Below, piece after piece: positions 46,564 through 56,061 of a stretch of 64,000 bases of DNA; position 1 is the first letter of the stretch, and each line of letters starts with the position of its first letter. The notes beneath the pieces were generated by a model. It was not told where the DNA came from. It saw nothing but the letters and a program-made list of their open reading frames with translations, and made no database searches. A program made the position numbers and the translations under genes. The stretch comes from Pseudoruegeria sp. HB172150 (GTDB lineage Bacteria > Pseudomonadota > Alphaproteobacteria > Rhodobacterales > Rhodobacteraceae). The stretch covers positions 186,001 through 250,000 of the forward strand of contig NZ_JAATNG010000006.1 in the NCBI RefSeq assembly GCF_013184805.1. The letters run 5' to 3'.

Positions 46564-48012
46564 ATGTTCGACCTGCGCCCAGTAGGATATGTGATCGGCA
46601 TGCTCGTCGCGGCCCTTGGTGCGACGATGCTGGTGCCGATGCTGACGGACCTGCTTTATGCCAGCGGGCATTGGCTGATCTTCTTGGAATCGGCGATCCT
46701 TACCGTGGTCTCGGGTGTTTCCCTGGCGCTCGCCTGCGCGAACGGAGTGCGTGAACGGCTGTCGCTGCAGCAAACCTTTCTGCTGGCCGTTTCGGTGTGG
46801 TTGGTTCTGCCTGTATTCGGTGCGATCCCGTTCATTCTGGGCGAACCCAACGCACGGGTTGTAGACGCTTTTTTCGAGGCGATGTCCGGGCTGACGACGA
46901 CCGGCTCGACCGTCTTTTCTGGACTCGACGATCTTGCAAAGGGCACGCAACTTTGGCGCTCGATGCTGCAGTGGTTCGGCGGCGTAGGGATCATCGTGGT
47001 TGCGATGGTATTCCTACCGGAACTGCGAGTCGGCGGGATGCAGATCTTCCGGTCGGAAGCGTTCGACACGGGGGGCAAAGTGCTGCCTCGCGCGGCCGAG
47101 ATCGCAAGTCGCATTTCCGTGGTCTACGTGGCGCTGACGATCTCGAACGTGATCGCATATGTAGCGGCCGGGATGGGCGGGTTCGATGCGCTGAATCATG
47201 CGCTGACGACCATGTCGACTGGCGGATTTTCGACCTATGACGCCTCTTTCGGGACGTTCCAGGGGCCGGCGGAATATGTCGCGTCGGTCTTCATGATTCT
47301 CGCCAGCTTGCCCTTCGTCCGCTATGTGCAGTTGGTAGCGGGGCAGGCAAAACCGATCTGGCGAGACAGCCAGATCCGGATCTATCTTACGATCATCTCG
47401 GTACTGGTTCTGGTGATGACCATCTATCGAGTGGTGGCCAACGGAGATCATGCGGAGCATGCGTTTCGGGAAGGTATATTCAATGTCACCTCGATCATAT
47501 CCGGAACCGGCTATGCCAGTGTGGATTACCAGCTTTGGGGCGCGTTTCCGGTGGTTGCATTCTTTTTCATCGGACTGATCGGGGGCTGCGCCGGATCGAC
47601 GGCCTGTTCGGTGAAGGTGTTCCGCTACCAGCTGCTGTTTGCCTCGATCAAGGCGCAGATCATGCGGATCCATTCTCCGCACGGTGTGTTCACGCCGCGC
47701 TACGAGGGGCGGCCCGTCGGCCAGGATGTGATCAGTTCGGTCGTGGCCTTCTTCGTGTCTTTCGTTGTGCTTATGGGAGTGATCTCGGTGCTGTTGGCGC
47801 TGACCGGCGAAGATACGATAACGGCGGTGTCAGGCGCAGCGACAGCGATTGCGAATATCGGGCCGGGTCTGGGGGACAAGATCGGACCGGCGGGGAACTT
47901 TCAGGGTCTCACCGACGGGGCGAAATGGGTCCTGTTCTTCGCCATGCTGGTTGGGCGGTTGGAGGTGATGGTGGTGCTTGTGCTGTTCACAGTGAAGTTC
48001 TGGCGGGTCTGA
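46564..48012 (+). CDS. trkH: TrkH family potassium uptake protein
   Basis: 482-residue Trk/Ktr-type K+ channel-like subunit, with the four-fold MPM repeats. Selectivity-filter stretches such as MSGLTTTGSTVF, TTMSTGGFSTYD, IISGTGYAS and AIANIGPGLG are visible, each with the conserved glycine. It follows the antiporter after 33 bases. TrkA-type regulatory genes are not in the window. Confidence 0.92.
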   Translation: MFDLRPVGYVIGMLVAALGATMLVPMLTDLLYASGHWLIFLESAILTVVSGVSLALACANGVRERLSLQQTFLLAVSVWLVLPVFGAIPFILGEPNARVVDAFFEAMSGLTTTGSTVFSGLDDLAKGTQLWRSMLQWFGGVGIIVVAMVFLPELRVGGMQIFRSEAFDTGGKVLPRAAEIASRISVVYVALTISNVIAYVAAGMGGFDALNHALTTMSTGGFSTYDASFGTFQGPAEYVASVFMILASLPFVRYVQLVAGQAKPIWRDSQIRIYLTIISVLVLVMTIYRVVANGDHAEHAFREGIFNVTSIISGTGYASVDYQLWGAFPVVAFFFIGLIGGCAGSTACSVKVFRYQLLFASIKAQIMRIHSPHGVFTPRYEGRPVGQDVISSVVAFFVSFVVLMGVISVLLALTGEDTITAVSGAATAIANIGPGLGDKIGPAGNFQGLTDGAKWVLFFAMLVGRLEVMVVLVLFTVKFWRV

Positions 48013-48101
48013 TCGGGTCAAATCAGCCTGAAGTGCGAGCGAATGCTTGATGATCCGCGCATTGGTGCGAAATCCTGGCAACGCGTTGAGCGACGCGAGT
48101 T

Positions 48102-48776
48102 TCAGTTCGGATCCGGCACGTGGCGTGCGCAGCCCGCTCCCAGGCCTTCGACAATTGCGACACAGCCCGCTGCCGCCACAGCGACGAGAAGCCCATAGTC
48201 CTGTGGCAGGCCGAGGAGAATGGCGGCGCTGCCGCCGACGATTCCCCAAATTGCGGGTATCAGCAGGAGCCAGCGTGATGTACGCCATGATCCGAGCAGA
48301 AGCAGGCCAATTGTAAAAATTGTGGTTGGGCAGGGCGCGACTCCGAATGCCGGCGCCGCCGGGAAAACATGGCCTAAGGCCTGCCCCAGAAGCGGGTAGA
48401 TCAGCATCGCATAGAGAGCCAGTCCGAGCCCGGTAAGTGTCCGCATGTCCCAGGTCGGAACGATGCGGATTCGCAGCCCCAACATCGCGAAAGACAACAA
48501 CAGGAATGCCTGAAGCAAGAAAGCCACGGCAAACAACCACGCCAAGGGGTTAATCCGGGAAAAGAACATCCAGTGGTAACCGACTCCGTTCACGATCCAC
48601 ATCGAAGCAAGAATCAGCAGGATGTAGCGGGTCGAGTAGCGCTTGCGCCGGAATAAGAGAAGAAGTGCCAAAACGCCGAGCGCATATGCAAACCATTGAA
48701 ATGGCCAGATCGCATTGTTCCAGGCGGCGAAAATCTCAAAAAACTGTTCAGCGGTAAATGGCATGGCAACACTCAT
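48102..48776 (-). CDS. DUF6064 family membrane protein
   Basis: 224 residues with about seven hydrophobic helices. The N-terminal MPFTAEQFFEIFAAWNNAIWPFQW block and the YALGVLALLLLF helix match the DUF6064 pattern I recall. The ATG at 48776 or 48764 could be used; neither has a strong ribosome site. A short palindrome ATAATG-4-CATTAT (48780-48795) lies directly upstream. Function unknown. It converges with trkH. Confidence 0.72.
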   Translation of the reverse strand: MSVAMPFTAEQFFEIFAAWNNAIWPFQWFAYALGVLALLLLFRRKRYSTRYILLILASMWIVNGVGYHWMFFSRINPLAWLFAVAFLLQAFLLLSFAMLGLRIRIVPTWDMRTLTGLGLALYAMLIYPLLGQALGHVFPAAPAFGVAPCPTTIFTIGLLLLGSWRTSRWLLLIPAIWGIVGGSAAILLGLPQDYGLLVAVAAAGCVAIVEGLGAGCARHVPDPN

Positions 48777-48936
48777 GGTATAATGCCGCCATTATGCCAG
48801 AAATGGCGACAGTTTACCTACAAGAGTGCCGCTGATGGCCCACGTTTGGCGGTTTGTTGCAGGCCAAACACGGTTCTATCCCGGGTCCTGCTGACGCCAG
48901 CCGGCTGCCTTTGCCCGGTTTGATTAGTTTGCGCGT

Positions 48937-50697
48937 TTAATCCCAGCAGCTGACCAGAACCGTCATCGTCGAGGCAAGCTGCGCCAGATCTTCGCTAGAG
49001 AGTGCGCCGGAATTGTCGGAGGCCGAGGCAGTGACACCGCTGTTTGAAAGGAATTCCGCTATGGCGAGGCCGTCGGTGGCAAAGCTGACACCTTCTGGCA
49101 GGCGTTTCCCGTCCGGGTTTTCTTCAGGCAACAGCATTCCAAGAACTGCGCCGGTTGTATCGAAGACCGGGCCGCCGGCGTCGCTTGGCGTGGCATTGAG
49201 CGCCAGGCGCTTCATTGTCTCCTCACCCTGCAATCCGCGCGCGGCAGCCAGCGTGCCGTAGGTCAGCGTCGGCGAACTCAGAACGCCTTCGTAGCTGTAA
49301 CCGGAAACCGCGACCTCAGTCTGAAGCCGAGGTGAGTGCCCCTGAAAGCGGGCATATCCCAGCGGCGCGAGGGTCTGGGAAGGGCGCAGCAGGGCGAGCC
49401 CCAGGGTGTCATCCCGTGCGGTAACGGCCGCGTCGTACACTTCTTCCAGTGTGATGCGGCCACATCCGTCCACGGCTTCTGTGGTGGTTAGCACGGTACC
49501 CGAGCCATCCACGTAAAAGCCCGAGCGGGTACTTTCAGGCGCGCGGATTTCCAGGCCGGCGAAGAGGTCGACCGACTGATCCAGCGCCGCATCGCCAAAG
49601 GCATCAGGCAGCACTGCGCCGGAGATCGGAGCAAAGCTGTCGCGCATTGCCTGTAGCGCAACATTGTAGCGGCGATCCTCTCCCGCGGGCCAGATCAAGG
49701 TGAATCCCTTGACGGCGCCGCCCGAAAGCACGGCATAGGTGTAGGACCTGATGCGGTCATTCTCGCCGGTCAGCGTGAACGAATTGGCAGAGCGATTGCG
49801 ATTGCCGTTCAGCGGAACGATTTCAAGCGTCTGCATGATGTCGTAGAGGCCGAGCAGTGTTGCCTCGTCGCCGGTCTGGCTGATCAGCAGAACGGAAACG
49901 CCGCTGTTATTGATCGCCTCATAGTGTGCGAAAGGCGGCTCGTAGCGGTCGAACTCGACCATCGCCAATGGCATCGTCATCTGAATGCCAGCCACATCGT
50001 CGATGCGCTGCGTCAGGCCCAGGGAGGACAGAACGGAGCGGTATTCGTCAAGAAGCATGCCGCGCTGCACCGTGGTGAGAATTCCGGTGGGATCTAGGCC
50101 CTGATCCTCTTGCCAGGCAGCCATGGAAGCGCGGGTTCCAGGTCCGAAGGCGGCGTCGATGGCGCCGTTGTAAAAGCCGAACCATTGCAGGGCGCGCTGA
50201 AGTTGCAGCTTGTCTTCGCGCGGCAGGATGGCCTCGCTGCGGGCCGCCTGCTGCGGGGTTTCGGTGTCGGTGACAGTCGGTTCCGAGATCACCGGGATTC
50301 CGGGTTGATTGGAGGCGGTCGCCGTCTCACCCTGCAACGAGGGCGCCTCCGGCGCCGTGCCGGCGAGCGCGGAGCCACCGACTGGGTAGAACTGCTGCGT
50401 GTAGGCCGAGGCGTCGGTCAGGAAGGCATCGGCAGGGATCAGGCCATCCAGCTTCAGCCGCTGCATCCGGTCAATCGCTTCTTCTTCGGTGAAGGGTCCG
50501 ATTGCCACGCCATACCAGCCTGAGGCCATTCGGAAACCTTTGACCTGTCTGACAATTCCGGCAATCGCGCGCACACTTTCCTGTGCGGCGTTGAGGTCGG
50601 GTCGTGCCTCTACCTGAATGAAAGTAGACTGCGCGGCCGCGATCCCGGCCCAGAGCAATGCGGCGACCGTGAAGAGCGCGGTTGCAACCTGCTTCAT
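48937..50697 (-). CDS. Secreted SPOR/peptidoglycan-binding protein with an inactive trypsin-like domain
   Basis: 586 residues. Signal peptide 1-22 (ending GIAAAQS). Residues about 25-105 look like a SPOR-type septal peptidoglycan domain. Residues about 160-215 are a peptidoglycan-binding domain 1 (LQRALQWFGFYNGAIDAAFGPGTRASMAAWQ). Residues about 375-550 are trypsin-like, but the triad is gone: the histidine position is Glu407 (TTTEAVDGC), the Asp position is Gly433 (LGLALL) and the Ser position is Ala507 (SDAGGPV). It is a pseudoprotease, perhaps a binding or sensing module at the cell wall. Stands alone in its direction. Confidence 0.8.
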   Translation of the reverse strand: MKQVATALFTVAALLWAGIAAAQSTFIQVEARPDLNAAQESVRAIAGIVRQVKGFRMASGWYGVAIGPFTEEEAIDRMQRLKLDGLIPADAFLTDASAYTQQFYPVGGSALAGTAPEAPSLQGETATASNQPGIPVISEPTVTDTETPQQAARSEAILPREDKLQLQRALQWFGFYNGAIDAAFGPGTRASMAAWQEDQGLDPTGILTTVQRGMLLDEYRSVLSSLGLTQRIDDVAGIQMTMPLAMVEFDRYEPPFAHYEAINNSGVSVLLISQTGDEATLLGLYDIMQTLEIVPLNGNRNRSANSFTLTGENDRIRSYTYAVLSGGAVKGFTLIWPAGEDRRYNVALQAMRDSFAPISGAVLPDAFGDAALDQSVDLFAGLEIRAPESTRSGFYVDGSGTVLTTTEAVDGCGRITLEEVYDAAVTARDDTLGLALLRPSQTLAPLGYARFQGHSPRLQTEVAVSGYSYEGVLSSPTLTYGTLAAARGLQGEETMKRLALNATPSDAGGPVFDTTGAVLGMLLPEENPDGKRLPEGVSFATDGLAIAEFLSNSGVTASASDNSGALSSEDLAQLASTMTVLVSCWD

Positions 50698-50856
50698 GTT
50701 AACAATTTCCTCTTAATTCTAACGTGCTTCGGACCGTTCAAGCCTTTCAATGATGGAAAGGCGTTAAGGTCAATATGCGCTTGCGGAGAGTTGATTGACC
50801 CGGACCGGGCTGTTGCCTATTGAGAACGCGTTTCTACCGGATCAAGGCAGGTTGGC

Positions 50857-51783
50857 ATGGCCACAGAGACAGCGCCGAAAAGCTTTCAGGAGATCATCCT
50901 TCGGCTACAGGCCTATTGGTCCAAGGCGGGCTGCGCGATCCTGCAGCCCTACGACATGGAGGTGGGCGCAGGGACCTTCCACCCGGCGACAACGCTTCGG
51001 TCGTTAGGCTCGCGACCCTGGGCGGCCGCCTATGTGCAGCCTTCGCGGCGGCCGACAGACGGCCGGTACGGCGAGAATCCGAACCGCCTGCAGCATTATT
51101 ACCAGTATCAGGTCATCATCAAACCATCGCCGCCGGACCTGCAGGACCTGTATCTCGGTTCGCTGGAGGCGATCGGCATCGACATGTCCGTGCACGATAT
51201 CCGGTTCGTCGAGGACGACTGGGAAAGCCCCACACTCGGCGCATGGGGGCTTGGCTGGGAGGTCTGGTGCGACGGGATGGAGGTGTCGCAGTTCACCTAT
51301 TTCCAGCAGGTGGGCGGTCATGACTGCCATCCGGTGTCGGGCGAGCTGACCTACGGGCTGGAACGGCTGGCGATGTATGTGCTGGGTATCGACCATGTCA
51401 TGGACATGCCGTTCAACGACCCGCAGACGCCGATCGCTCTCTCCTACGGCGATATCTTCCGACAGACCGAGGAGGAGTACTCGCGCTTCAACTTCGACGT
51501 GGCGAATACCGAGGTTCTGCTGAAGCAGTTTGAGGAAGCAGAATCGGAATGCGCGCGCCTGCTTAGCGAACCGGCGGAAGACCCGAAGACCGGCAAGCGG
51601 ATCGTGCTGGCGCATCCGGCCTACGACTACTGCATCAAGGCCAGCCATATTTTCAACTTGCTGGATGCGCGTGGAGTGATATCCGTCACCGAGCGGCAGG
51701 CTTATATCGGGCGTGTGCGGGCACTGGCGAAGCAATGCGCCGACGCCTTCGTGCAGACGACGGCAGGAGGATGGGCCGCGTGA
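50857..51783 (+). CDS. glyQ: Glycyl-tRNA synthetase alpha subunit
   Basis: 308 residues, normal length for the alpha subunit of the tetrameric bacterial enzyme. The aminoacylation core is clear: [55 protein letters not shown] and TYFQQVGG. The next gene (a VOC protein) starts inside its stop codon region. The beta subunit gene glyS lies about 1.8 kb away, not adjacent as in many bacteria. Confidence 0.96.
   Translation: MATETAPKSFQEIILRLQAYWSKAGCAILQPYDMEVGAGTFHPATTLRSLGSRPWAAAYVQPSRRPTDGRYGENPNRLQHYYQYQVIIKPSPPDLQDLYLGSLEAIGIDMSVHDIRFVEDDWESPTLGAWGLGWEVWCDGMEVSQFTYFQQVGGHDCHPVSGELTYGLERLAMYVLGIDHVMDMPFNDPQTPIALSYGDIFRQTEEEYSRFNFDVANTEVLLKQFEEAESECARLLSEPAEDPKTGKRIVLAHPAYDYCIKASHIFNLLDARGVISVTERQAYIGRVRALAKQCADAFVQTTAGGWAA
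51765..51770 (+). promoter_or_regulatory. Ribosome site deciding the VOC start
   Basis: AGGAGG at 51765-51770 sits 9 bases before GTG 51780 and directly against ATG 51771. The spacing favours GTG 51780, which overlaps the glyQ stop. Confidence 0.6.
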
Positions 51784-52151
51784 CGCTGACCTCCTCGATC
51801 CCGGTGTTGCGGTCGGCGGACTATCCCGCGGCCAGGGCGTTCTGGGTCGAGGTCATGGGCTTCGCGGTGGGCGAGGAAGGCGGCGATCCCGTTCGGTTCG
51901 GGATCTTTCACAAAGATCAGGCAGTGGTTTTCGTCGATGCCTGGCATGGCGCGGATCAGGTACGTTCGCCGGCCTGGCGGGCGTATTTCCATTGCGACGA
52001 TGTGGATGCGCTGGCTGGGGCTGTGCGCGGCCGGGGCTATTCTGTGGACGGCCCGCGGGATGCGGTCTACGGGATGCGCGAGGTGAGCTTGCGCGATCCG
52101 GACGGAAACCTGCTGTGCTTCGGACAGGAAATCGCGCCTCAGGCCGGTTGA
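51780..52151 (+). CDS. VOC family (glyoxalase/bleomycin-resistance-like) protein
   Basis: 123 residues of one VOC module pair: [23 protein letters not shown] at the start and [17 protein letters not shown] at the end. Conserved metal-ligand positions are partly present (no clear HxH pair), so catalytic activity is doubtful. It overlaps glyQ by 4 bases (GTGA). Its 3' end overlaps that of the convergent glycosyltransferase gene by 13 bases. Confidence 0.72.
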   Translation: MTLTSSIPVLRSADYPAARAFWVEVMGFAVGEEGGDPVRFGIFHKDQAVVFVDAWHGADQVRSPAWRAYFHCDDVDALAGAVRGRGYSVDGPRDAVYGMREVSLRDPDGNLLCFGQEIAPQAG

Positions 52152-52972
52152 GGCCCTTTCACGATACCTTCTTCCGTCCAGGTCTTGCCGCTGGTGCGGG
52201 CGTGGCCGATCATTTCGCGCTGGCGTCGGATCGCTTCGGCGTCCTTGTAGCCGCGCGGGTGGTCGAGATGGACCACCGGAGCGGTGAAACGCAGCCGCCG
52301 GCCGGACACGCCGCTGTTGGCCAGCCGGATGCCGAATTCCTTGTCGCCGCCGCCATAGGCCATGGTCTCGTCGAAGCCATTGACTGTCAGGATCGCTTCG
52401 CGAAAGGCCGAGGCGTTGGAACCCATCCACGTCTTGCGGATCGGATAGGCCTTGTCGAGTGCGACCTGGAACGGCATCGGCAGCGGCATGGATTTGAGCC
52501 ACGTTGTAGGACGGTCAAAGGTGCCGTGCCCGCGCAGCCATTCCTGACGGAAAGCAGTGCCGGAAGTCACGTCATCTTCAGTTACTGCTTCGGTGCCGGT
52601 TTCTGTCAGTCGGATCAGGCTGCCGCAGCAGAAACGGTCGGGGCGGGCGAGGGTGCAATGACGCTCAACAAAGCCGGGGGACATCAGGCAGTCGCCATCG
52701 GTGTAGATCAGGTAATCGGCGTCGGAGCCTTCGGTCGCGCGGTTCAGGATGATGTTTTTCCGGAACCCGTCATCCTCGTGCCAAACATGGCGGATTGTTA
52801 GTTCAGGGTGGTCGTCCTGGAAGGACCCGATTACTTCGGCTGTCTCAGGACCCGAGCCATCGTCGGCGATGGCGATAACATCAGGTATCCGGCGCTGTCC
52901 CAGAAGCGATAGCAGAGTCAGCCGCAGGAAGCGCGGCGCGTTATAGGTGGAGATGATGATCTCGACGCGCAT
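52139..52972 (-). CDS. Family 2 glycosyltransferase
   Basis: 277 residues from ATG 52972, which puts the GT-A start VEIIISTYNAPRFLRLTLLSLLGQ at the N-terminus. The DxD-type metal motif is YTDGDCLMS. The late FDETMAYGGGDKEFGIRLAN matches the ED-like segment of the galactosyltransferase C-terminal region. It probably adds a sugar to a surface polysaccharide. It is the only minus-strand gene between glyQ and glyS, so it is not part of that unit. Confidence 0.82.
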   Translation of the reverse strand: MRVEIIISTYNAPRFLRLTLLSLLGQRRIPDVIAIADDGSGPETAEVIGSFQDDHPELTIRHVWHEDDGFRKNIILNRATEGSDADYLIYTDGDCLMSPGFVERHCTLARPDRFCCGSLIRLTETGTEAVTEDDVTSGTAFRQEWLRGHGTFDRPTTWLKSMPLPMPFQVALDKAYPIRKTWMGSNASAFREAILTVNGFDETMAYGGGDKEFGIRLANSGVSGRRLRFTAPVVHLDHPRGYKDAEAIRRQREMIGHARTSGKTWTEEGIVKGPQPA

Positions 52973-53073
52973 GGGACGGGTTATCCTGTATCCGCGGCGC
53001 GTTCGCAATCCGAACGCGGCTTGCACCCACTCAGGCATCGTTATACCGGGAGGTCCGTTGCGGAGTGGCTGTA

Positions 53074-53544
53074 ATGAACGGAAAGATCGTCGGAGGCTTC
53101 ATCGTGGTAACCGCGCTGATCGCCGGTGTGGCGATCTACTATCTGCAGGAATACGGCTATTACGTCGAACTGGGTCCCGAGGACGCCGAGATCCAGCTGA
53201 CTTCGCTGACCTCGCAAGAACCCGAGCCGATCCTGATCGAGGGTTTGGAGGCCATCGATGCAGACAGCTCTCCGCTGCGTTTTCGCGCCTGTTTCCACAC
53301 CGACCGGACCATCGCCGGGCTCACTGAACAATTCATCATCTACGATGCCGCAGTGCCGCTGAATGCGCCGGGCTGGTTCGACTGTTTCGACGCGGAGGCG
53401 ATAGGTGAGGCGCTGGAAAACGGAGAGGCGATTGCCTTTCTCGGCGAGAGAAACATTCATGACGGGGTTGACCGCGTCGTTGCCGTCTTCGATGACGGGC
53501 GCGCCTATGCCTGGCACCAGCTGAACGAGACCTATCAGGACTGA
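53074..53544 (+). CDS. DUF6446 family protein
   Basis: 156 residues. One N-terminal membrane helix (VGGFIVVTALIAGVAIYYLQEYGYYV) anchors a periplasmic domain with FRACFHTDRTIAGLTEQF and two cysteines. ATG 53074 is chosen over GTG 53065 because CGGAG at 53061-53065 is 8 bases away. It ends one base before glyS. I recall this family next to glyS in Rhodobacteraceae; its role is unknown. Confidence 0.78.
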   Translation: MNGKIVGGFIVVTALIAGVAIYYLQEYGYYVELGPEDAEIQLTSLTSQEPEPILIEGLEAIDADSSPLRFRACFHTDRTIAGLTEQFIIYDAAVPLNAPGWFDCFDAEAIGEALENGEAIAFLGERNIHDGVDRVVAVFDDGRAYAWHQLNETYQD

Positions 53545-53545
53545 C

Positions 53546-55855
53546 ATGCCCGACCTGCTGATCGAGCTTTTCTCGGAAGAAATCCCCGCCCGGATGCAAT
53601 CCCGCGCGGCGGAGGATCTGAAGCGCCTTGTCACCGACGGGCTGGTCGAGGCCGGTCTGACCTATGGCCATGCCGGTTCGTTCTCAACGCCGCGGCGGCT
53701 GGTTCTGACCGTCGAGGGATTGCTGGGCGAGTCGCCCACCCTGCGCGAGGAGCGCAAGGGGCCGCGCGTTGATGCGCCGGATAAAGCGCTGGAAGGTTTT
53801 CTTCGGTCCACCGGGCTGACCAAGGACCAGCTGGACGTTCGGGACGAGAAGAAGGGGCAAGTCTATTTTGCTGTGATCGAGCGGCCGGGGCGTCCGGCGG
53901 CAGAGATCGTGGCGGAGGTGCTGGAAGCGGCGATCCGCAACTTCCCGTGGCCGAAGTCGATGCGCTGGGGTGCGGGCAGTCTGCGCTGGGTGCGGCCGCT
54001 GCATTCGATCATCTGCCTGCTGACCGACGAGACCGGCGCGAGCGTCGTGCCGATGGAGGTGGACGGGATACGGGCTGGCGATACCACCGAAGGCCACCGC
54101 TTCATGGGGAGTGGGCGGTTTTCAGTAACCTCCTTCGAGGATTACGAGGCGAAACTGAAGCGGAGCCACGTGATCCTGCGCGCCGATGAGCGGGTCGATC
54201 ATATCTGGGTCGACGCCCACAACCGCGCCTTTGCGCAGGGGTTCGACGTCGTAGAAGACAAGGGGCTGCTGAGCGAGGTCGCAGGGCTAGTGGAATGGCC
54301 GGTTGTCCTGATGGGCGATATCGGCGCCGATTTTCTGGGGTTGCCGCCGGAGGTGCTGCAGACCTCGATGAAGGAGCACCAGAAGTTCTTTTCGGTGAAG
54401 AACCCGAAGACCGGGCGGATCGAGAAATTCGTGACCGTCGCCAATATCGAGACGGCCGACGAGGGCGCGACGATCCTGGCGGGGAATCAGAAAGTGCTGG
54501 CGGCGCGCTTGTCGGATGCGAAGTTCTTCTGGGAAAACGACCTGCGCACGGTGGAGCGGCAGGGCATGTCGGGGCTGGCCGCGGGGCTGGCCAACGTGAC
54601 CTTCCACGCCAAGCTCGGGACGCAGGGCGAGCGGGTGGAGCGGATCGCCGCTTTGGCGCGAGAGATCGCGCCCATGGTCGGCGCGAAGCCCGACCTTGCG
54701 GAAGAAGCGGCGCGGATCTGCAAGGCGGACCTGACATCCGAGATGGTCTATGAATTCCCGGAATTGCAGGGGATCATGGGGCGATATTACGCGGCGCATG
54801 CCGGGCACGACTCGGGCGTGCCGGAAGCCTGCGAGGAGCATTATTCGCCGCTGGGGCCGTCTGACGCAGTGCCGGAGGCGCCGGTGTCGGTGGCGGTGGC
54901 GCTGGCCGACAAGATCGACACGCTGACCGGGTTCTGGGCGATTGACGAGAAGCCGACGGGCTCGAAGGACCCCTATGCGCTGCGGCGGGCGGCGCTTGGG
55001 GTTATTCGGTTGGTGTTGGGGAACAACCTTCGGGTTTCTCTTGAAAACCTGCTGACTGAAGCGAGCCAAATACGTATCGAGCACAGATTCAAGAAGCATT
55101 TTGAGAGTTTTTGGCCGTCGCTGATGACAAACATTGATCAGGCTCGCCAGACCGTCGAGGAGCATGAGGCGGCGCAAAAGGGTGAGATTTCCAGCCCTGC
55201 CTCCTTGTGGGCTATTTGGGAGAAAGTAGAGGCGAGCCAACGTGTTACCGAAGAACACGCGAAGAAGATCGCCGAAGCTTACATTGCACGACCCATGCAG
55301 GTGGAATTTCAGAAAGTTTCCAATCTAGCTGCGGACCTGCTTTCCTTCTTCCACGACCGCCTGAAGGTCCACCTCCGTGACGAGGGCATCCGGCACGATG
55401 TCATCGATGCCTGTTTGGCGATGCCCGGCAATGACGACCTGACGCTGCTGGTCAAGCGTGCGCGGGCGCTTTCGGACTTCCTGAATACCGACGACGGCGA
55501 GAACCTCGTGCTGGGTTTCCGGCGGGCGAACAATATCCTGGCCCAGGCCGAGGAGAAGGACGGGGTCGAATACAGTTTTGGCGCCGATCCGAAATTCGCC
55601 GAGGATCCGGCGGAGGTGGCGCTGTTCGAAGCGCTGGACGCCGCGGATCGGACCATCGAGCCTGCGATGAAGGACGAGGATTTCGAGACGGCGATGGGGG
55701 CCATGGCGGGGCTGCGCTCTCCGATCGACGTGTTCTTCGAGGCAGTGCAGATCAACACTGACAACGAGATCGTGCGCCGCAACCGTTTGAATCTGTTGAG
55801 TCGGATCCGCGCCACATGCCTGGCGGTGGCGGACCTGACCAAGCTGGACGGCTAA
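53546..55855 (+). CDS. glyS: Glycyl-tRNA synthetase beta subunit, with an internal insertion
   Basis: 769 residues, about 80 more than the E. coli subunit. Standard blocks are present: LLIELFSEEIPARMQ, FSTPRRLVLTVEGLL, EHQKFFSVKNPKTG and the HD-like DPYALRRAALGVIR. Residues about 492-590 (55020-55320) form an unusual stretch between the RVSLENLL and ADLLSFFHDRL blocks, with G+C of 51% against 69% in nearby 54841-54960. The frame is intact, so the protein is likely functional. The DUF6446 gene precedes it by one base. Confidence 0.93.
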   Translation: MPDLLIELFSEEIPARMQSRAAEDLKRLVTDGLVEAGLTYGHAGSFSTPRRLVLTVEGLLGESPTLREERKGPRVDAPDKALEGFLRSTGLTKDQLDVRDEKKGQVYFAVIERPGRPAAEIVAEVLEAAIRNFPWPKSMRWGAGSLRWVRPLHSIICLLTDETGASVVPMEVDGIRAGDTTEGHRFMGSGRFSVTSFEDYEAKLKRSHVILRADERVDHIWVDAHNRAFAQGFDVVEDKGLLSEVAGLVEWPVVLMGDIGADFLGLPPEVLQTSMKEHQKFFSVKNPKTGRIEKFVTVANIETADEGATILAGNQKVLAARLSDAKFFWENDLRTVERQGMSGLAAGLANVTFHAKLGTQGERVERIAALAREIAPMVGAKPDLAEEAARICKADLTSEMVYEFPELQGIMGRYYAAHAGHDSGVPEACEEHYSPLGPSDAVPEAPVSVAVALADKIDTLTGFWAIDEKPTGSKDPYALRRAALGVIRLVLGNNLRVSLENLLTEASQIRIEHRFKKHFESFWPSLMTNIDQARQTVEEHEAAQKGEISSPASLWAIWEKVEASQRVTEEHAKKIAEAYIARPMQVEFQKVSNLAADLLSFFHDRLKVHLRDEGIRHDVIDACLAMPGNDDLTLLVKRARALSDFLNTDDGENLVLGFRRANNILAQAEEKDGVEYSFGADPKFAEDPAEVALFEALDAADRTIEPAMKDEDFETAMGAMAGLRSPIDVFFEAVQINTDNEIVRRNRLNLLSRIRATCLAVADLTKLDG

Positions 55856-56046
55856 TCGCCTGACTTCTGGCTGAAACATCCCGGTGGTCGCTTTGGATGC
55901 ACCATCGGACCTGACATCCAGTGGCGACAGCCTGATCCTTTAGCCGCACTAAGTGCCAGAAATCTTGCGCGAATGCTCACTTTCTGGTCATTTCCTGCTT
56001 TAAACTTGCTCGAAATGGCGCGGGATGTATCATGCTGCAACCCAGC

Positions 56047-56061
56047 GGAGATGCTGCAGTG
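56047..56061 (+). promoter_or_regulatory. Ribosome site and GTG start of the PPDK-like gene
   Basis: GGAG (56047-56050) is 8 bases before GTG 56059, giving the N-terminus (M)QKIVTLKPYVHI. An in-frame ATG at 56032 has a weaker site; both are possible. Confidence 0.5.
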
